From: Myxococcota bacterium
GTDB lineage: Bacteria > Myxococcota_C > UBA6777
Direction: 5' to 3'
DNA: 17,440 nucleotides
Assembly: GCA_963169055.1 (NCBI GenBank)
Contig: CAUJFU010000174.1
Span: 1 to 17,440, forward strand
The notes below the pieces were generated by a model that saw only the letters and a list, made by a program, of their open reading frames with translations, did no database searches and was not told the origin of the DNA. The position numbers were made by a program, and so were the translations under genes. This document shows, piece by piece, positions 14,544-17,440 of this stretch (position 1 is the first letter of the stretch; every line of letters starts with the position of its first letter).

Positions 14544-15857
14544 ATGCCCAAGATCGCCCTCTCTGAAAAGATACGCAACCTCCTAGAACACCCTTGGCTC
14601 CCGTGGTTCGGACTCTTGCTCTTGTGGTCGGGATGGCTGTTCCATCCTCGTCCCTACCAAGATGAAGGGTTTTATATCCGGGCTTTTCAGGCCGTCCAAC
14701 AGGGGCGCTCTCCCTACGCTCTTTTCGGCTACCTCTATCCTCCCCCTCTGGCTTACCTCGGAAGCACCGCCCTATCCTTCCTTGGATACCAAGCCACCCT
14801 CTCCCTCCTGCGCCTACTTAACCTCCTCGCGGGCTTCTGGATCGTCCGCCTTGCCCTTCAACCCTTCCAACTTCGACCCCTCCCCCTGCTTTTTGTCTCT
14901 CTGGCCGCCATCGCCCTTCTCCCTCCTGTCGCGCACGGTCTCGAAGTCAACAACCTCTCCGTTTTGACTGCTGCCCTAGGCATCGCAGCGCTCCGATGTT
15001 GGGCGGCCTCGCCTTGGCGTGCCGCCTCGCTCCTTGCAACAAGCCTTCTGATCAAGCCGATCTTTGCGGTGGCATGGCTGCTTTTGCTGTTCTACTCTCA
15101 CGCTCACGCCCGAAAAACGGCTTTACTCTCTGCCGCATTTTGCGCGACGTGCCTTGCCTCTGTTGGGTGGGAGATCCCAGCAATGCTACATCAAATGGCC
15201 CACAACACCATGCAACACACCCAATTGTTGCTTTCATGGCGCAATCTCTGTTTGCTTTTTGGACTTTCTCTTCCCGGTTGGAGCATCGCTCTCTTTTGGT
15301 CTGGCGTCGGCATCTTTTGGCTTCGCCTCCGACATCCCAACCCCGCTCAACTCGAATCGATCGCGATCCTACTCTCCCTCTATAGCCTACCACTCGTTTG
15401 GGATCACACACTCACCACGATCTTGCCCATGATGATGGCCGTTTGCGCCTATTGGTTGCACCAGCGCCCCGTTATCTCGACATCTCCGACCACACCCGCT
15501 ACTCCGATATCTCCGACCATATCCACTCCTCCGATATCTCCGACCACACCCGCTACTCCGATATCCCCGACCACACCCGCTACTCCGATATCCCCGACCA
15601 CACCCGCTCCTTCCGCATCTCCGTCTGCAACGGCTTCACCTTCTCTTGTTGCTCCCTCTGACTTCGCGCCCACAAGCGACGCCGCAAAGATTTGGCTGCT
15701 TCGAGGCATCGGGCTTTTCATCACATGCCTTGCTCTTCTTTTTAGTGATCGGCTCGGGGATATGCTTGACTTGCCTTACATGATCCGCGCTATCGCACTC
15801 GCCACGTTAATCGCCTCTCTTGGCCTTCTAGCCTTCCTCCACCAGCGATCGGTGTAA
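14544..15857 (+). CDS. GT87/DUF2029-like membrane glycosyltransferase
   Basis: Polytopic membrane protein of 437 aa of the GT-C superfamily, resembling GT87 (DUF2029) mannosyltransferase-like proteins, which transfer sugars from a polyprenyl-phosphate donor on the outer face of the inner membrane. It has one TM (about 19-33), then the loop motif D40-E-G-F-Y with 'QGRSPYALFGYLYPPPLAY' (the D..FY..A....G..PY...YPP pattern of the family), and about nine further hydrophobic segments. Between two late TM blocks is an unusual Thr/Pro/Ser insert (about 312-370) made of ISPTTPATP repeats. ATG 14544 has AGGAA 7 nt upstream; the frame is open further upstream, but those starts lack a site and would precede the first TM with unrelated sequence. 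It is divergent from the TMTC-like gene with about 90 bp between start codons. Confidence 0.85.
   Translation: MPKIALSEKIRNLLEHPWLPWFGLLLLWSGWLFHPRPYQDEGFYIRAFQAVQQGRSPYALFGYLYPPPLAYLGSTALSFLGYQATLSLLRLLNLLAGFWIVRLALQPFQLRPLPLLFVSLAAIALLPPVAHGLEVNNLSVLTAALGIAALRCWAASPWRAASLLATSLLIKPIFAVAWLLLLFYSHAHARKTALLSAAFCATCLASVGWEIPAMLHQMAHNTMQHTQLLLSWRNLCLLFGLSLPGWSIALFWSGVGIFWLRLRHPNPAQLESIAILLSLYSLPLVWDHTLTTILPMMMAVCAYWLHQRPVISTSPTTPATPISPTISTPPISPTTPATPISPTTPATPISPTTPAPSASPSATASPSLVAPSDFAPTSDAAKIWLLRGIGLFITCLALLFSDRLGDMLDLPYMIRAIALATLIASLGLLAFLHQRSV
15479..15613 (+). repeat. In-frame 27-bp tandem repeat (ISPTTPATP)
   Basis: Five 27-bp units (15479-15505, 15506-15532, 15533-15559, 15560-15586, 15587-15613) encode nine-residue ISPTTPATP units in the GT87-like protein. 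Units 1, 3 and 4 are almost identical, unit 2 is diverged, and unit 5 decays at its 3' end. Confidence 0.88.
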
Positions 15858-15948
15858 CCCCATCCAAATGCGCATCACCCACACCTCACGCGGCCCCTAA
15901 AAAAAGCTCCCGGGTGGTCTTCTCTACACACACAAGACAGAAACAGGC

Positions 15949-15976
15949 TTGACCCTTCTTTTAGCTGCCCCATACT
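15949..15976 (+). promoter_or_regulatory. Promoter of the methyltransferase gene
   Basis: TTGACC (15949-15954), a 16-nt spacer, then CATACT (15971-15976), about 45 bp before ATG 16022. It matches five and four of the six consensus bases. Confidence 0.5.
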
Positions 15977-16021
15977 TGGTGGCGCTGTTCTTATCGTCCT
16001 ACCCGAGGAGACACACAGGCG

Positions 16022-16609
16022 ATGTGGGATCAACGCTACAACACCAGCGAATACATCTACGGCAAAGAACCCAACGATTTCCTCCGACAATCTCTGCCCG
16101 CCCTACCCTTAGGCGATTTCCTTTGTCTTGCCGAAGGAGAGGGACGCAATGCAGTCTTCCTCGCCCAACACCACCGCAACGTCACCGCTGTCGACGCTTC
16201 GGCCATCGGCCTCTCCAAAGCACACCGCCTCGCTGTCGAGCGCGGTGCCACCCTCACCACCCATCTCGCCGATATCGCACACTTTAACCTCGGCGAAGAA
16301 CGATGGGATGGCATCGTCTCCATCTTTGCGCACCTCCCTCCTCCTGCCCGCAAAGCACTCCACAAGCAAATCGTCCACGCCCTACGGCCCGGCGGGATCT
16401 TCTTGCTCGAAGCCTACACCCCCCGACAACTCGACTACAACACAGGAGGCCCCCCCGAGATCGCACTCCTTATGGATCTCGACTCTCTCCAACAAGAACT
16501 CCAAGGGCTTCGCTTCCTTCACGCCCAAGAATGCACCCGCGAACTCCATGAGGGCCTCTTTCACAACGGCCCCAGCGCCGTCGTTCAGATCCTCGCACAA
16601 CGCCCCTAA
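16022..16609 (+). CDS. TehB-like SAM-dependent methyltransferase
   Basis: Class I SAM-dependent methyltransferase, 195 aa, like the small TehB/tellurite-resistance-type proteins. It begins WDQRYNTSEYIYGKEPNDF, a typical start for this group. Motif I is LAEGEGRNAVFLA (about 36-48), where many relatives have LGxGxGRNxxxLA. It is followed by V-T-A-V-D58 (the acidic residue for SAM ribose), 'GIVSIFAHLP' (about 100-109), 'LRPGGIFLLEAY' (about 122-133) and the late conserved LDYNTGGPP (137-145). No signal or TM; cytoplasmic. ATG 16022 has GAGGAG 11 nt upstream and a promoter at 15949-15976. The true substrate is unknown; such proteins detoxify metalloids or methylate small thiols in some bacteria. 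Confidence 0.92.
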   Translation: MWDQRYNTSEYIYGKEPNDFLRQSLPALPLGDFLCLAEGEGRNAVFLAQHHRNVTAVDASAIGLSKAHRLAVERGATLTTHLADIAHFNLGEERWDGIVSIFAHLPPPARKALHKQIVHALRPGGIFLLEAYTPRQLDYNTGGPPEIALLMDLDSLQQELQGLRFLHAQECTRELHEGLFHNGPSAVVQILAQRP

Positions 16610-16951
16610 CCCCAAAACCTGTCTTCCTGTTTCTATCCAAAACCCAAACACCTCAGACAAAAAAAACACTCGCCTTTTTAAGGACTTTCTGTAACTCTTT
16701 CCCCTTGGAAAACGTCACCTCCCTCACGCACGTCTTGGGCGACTCCTTGTCTTTCCCCTCCGCACAGGGAACACAAACCATACGCCCTCACAACGCCGTG
16801 GGTCGGCACGCACAGAACAAACAGGCATTCTGCGTGCGACGTCTTCTTTTGTGCTCTGACCTCTTTGACTCCTTGCGCATGTCCCCCACCAAACACCACG
16901 CGCCGCACAAGTTTCATCGCGTCGTGTTTGCAAGCCATAAAAGGAGGCTTT
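16610..16951. other. Long leader or intergenic spacer
   Basis: There is no supported gene here. A minus-strand frame across part of it is antisense to the gene at 16952 and lacks a start signal. A TTGACT -35-like hexamer at 16865-16870 has no good -10 at the right distance. The main structure is the hairpin at 16802-16840 followed by a T-rich run. Confidence 0.5.
16802..16852 (+). terminator. Hairpin with T-rich tail
   Basis: GTC(G)GCACGC(AC)AGAA at 16802-16817 pairs with TTCTGCGTGCGAC at 16828-16840, with two small bulges and a 10-nt loop. GTCTTCTTTT follows. It is either the terminator of the methyltransferase gene or an attenuator-like hairpin in the leader of the next gene, about 110 bp upstream of its start. 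The T run is interrupted, which lowers confidence. Confidence 0.4.
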
Positions 16952-17440
16952 ATGCATCGTCCCCGACAAGTTCGGGCGCTTTTTCTCGCCTTGCTTTTCC
17001 CGACTTTTTTGTTCGCAGCAACCCTAAACATCTCCTGCGATCCGAAAGTCTCCGAACAAACAGGCGAAGAAACTACCACCGAACGCACACAAGAAACCAG
17101 CCCCGAAGACGGCAGCCCCGCCGAAACCACCACCGAAACCACCCAAGAAGCAAACCCCGAAGATGGCGGAACCACCGAAGCCATCGCGGAGACCTCGCCC
17201 GATCAACCCAATCAACCCTCCGTCGAGGCCGCTGCCACAAAGCTGCTCACCCCCCTCGACGCAACCCCCGGTCCCAACGGCGAAACTACTTATTACACCG
17301 CCATGCTTCCACCCAACGTCGACGATCCCGACAACTCCGAAGGACGCGGAGCCTTGTTCAAAGTCACCCAAGGCACCCCCCCCCGGGGGGGCGGCCCGGG
17401 GGTGGTGTCCCGGCGGGACCGGGGCGTGGCGGCGGGCGGC
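16952..17440 (+). CDS. Exported Thr/Glu-rich protein, 3' truncated
   Basis: N-terminal part of an exported protein; the frame stays open to the window edge. ATG 16952 is preceded by AAGGAGG, 4 nt away. Residues 1-28 form a signal peptide (MHRPRQVRALFLALLFPTF...). Cys29 in LNISC may be a lipidation site, but position -3 is Asn, so this lipobox is non-canonical. Residues 30-95 are Thr/Glu/Pro-rich and probably disordered, with two imperfect copies of a TTxxTQExxPEDG unit. From about residue 96 a folded domain appears to begin ('KLLTPLDATPGPNGETTYYT', '...GALFKVTQG'), reminiscent of a beta-propeller repeat. From 17376 on, the sequence turns into runs of C and G and the translation becomes Gly/Arg/Pro-rich; I trust the reading only to about 17375. 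Confidence 0.75.
   Translation, partial: MHRPRQVRALFLALLFPTFLFAATLNISCDPKVSEQTGEETTTERTQETSPEDGSPAETTTETTQEANPEDGGTTEAIAETSPDQPNQPSVEAAATKLLTPLDATPGPNGETTYYTAMLPPNVDDPDNSEGRGALFKVTQGTPPRGGGPGVVSRRDRGVAAGG
17376..17440. other. Anomalous extreme-GC contig end
   Basis: Nine C (17376-17384) run straight into seven G (17385-17391), and the rest is almost only G and C with a few T and A. The change from the preceding coding sequence is abrupt. It is best explained as low-quality or artefactual sequence at a contig end, not biology. Confidence 0.7.

Noticed and set aside
15479-15613. Possible CRISPR array or regulatory iterons
   Set aside because: The 27-bp units are contiguous, in frame and encode Thr/Pro-rich units inside a clear membrane protein gene.
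16678-17184. Minus-strand 168-aa Val/Ser-rich frame
   Set aside because: Antisense to the exported protein with an excellent AAGGAGG start; its composition mirrors the Thr/Glu repeat codons.

Overview
The window looks like a draft-genome contig from a Gram-negative bacterium of intermediate-to-high GC. The evidence is a lipoprotein with a clear lipobox, strong AAGGAG-type ribosome binding sites, an alanine-type tmRNA, and large envelope proteins carrying Cys-rich or TPR-like parts and terminal membrane segments. This style is common in the former Deltaproteobacteria (Myxococcota/Bradymonadota-like). The phylum is my inference, not a sequence match.

Layout. (1) 1-403 has no convincing gene and holds three short palindromic hairpins. 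(2) 404-5219, minus strand, is a compact five-gene unit read right to left: a small HTH-like protein, a 177-aa unknown, a single-pass membrane protein with a Ser/Pro/Arg repeat linker, a secreted or membrane protein with two C-terminal membrane segments, and a lipoprotein whose body is a stack of YadA-head-like repeats. The first three junctions overlap or are very short, and the last gap is 80 bp. This is the best candidate for an undescribed system. (3) 5564-7639, minus: hemN and an unrecognised acidic protein. (4) 7932-9185, plus: a saccharopine-dehydrogenase-like oxidoreductase, followed by a bidirectional terminator and then the tmRNA gene ssrA on the minus strand (9371-9723). (5) 10017-12356, minus: a short-chain dehydrogenase and a CobW/COG0523 GTPase with a long His-rich metal-binding loop. 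The GTPase promoter overlaps a palindrome that could be a metal-responsive operator. (6) 12610-14451 (minus) and 14544-15857 (plus): a divergent pair of polytopic GT-C-type glycosyltransferase-like proteins, one TMTC-like with TPRs and one GT87/DUF2029-like. Both carry Ser/Thr/Pro repeat tracts. (7) 16022-16609, plus: a TehB-like SAM methyltransferase. (8) 16952 to the end, plus: the N-terminal part of an exported Thr/Glu-rich protein, running into about 65 bases of abnormal extreme-GC sequence that looks like a bad contig end.

Two themes run across the window. In-frame minisatellites (21, 24, 27 and 36 bp units, all multiples of three) recur in five genes, nearly all in predicted linkers or tails. 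Short GGGG-starting palindromes sit just downstream of three stop codons and also occur in the left-hand gene-free stretch.
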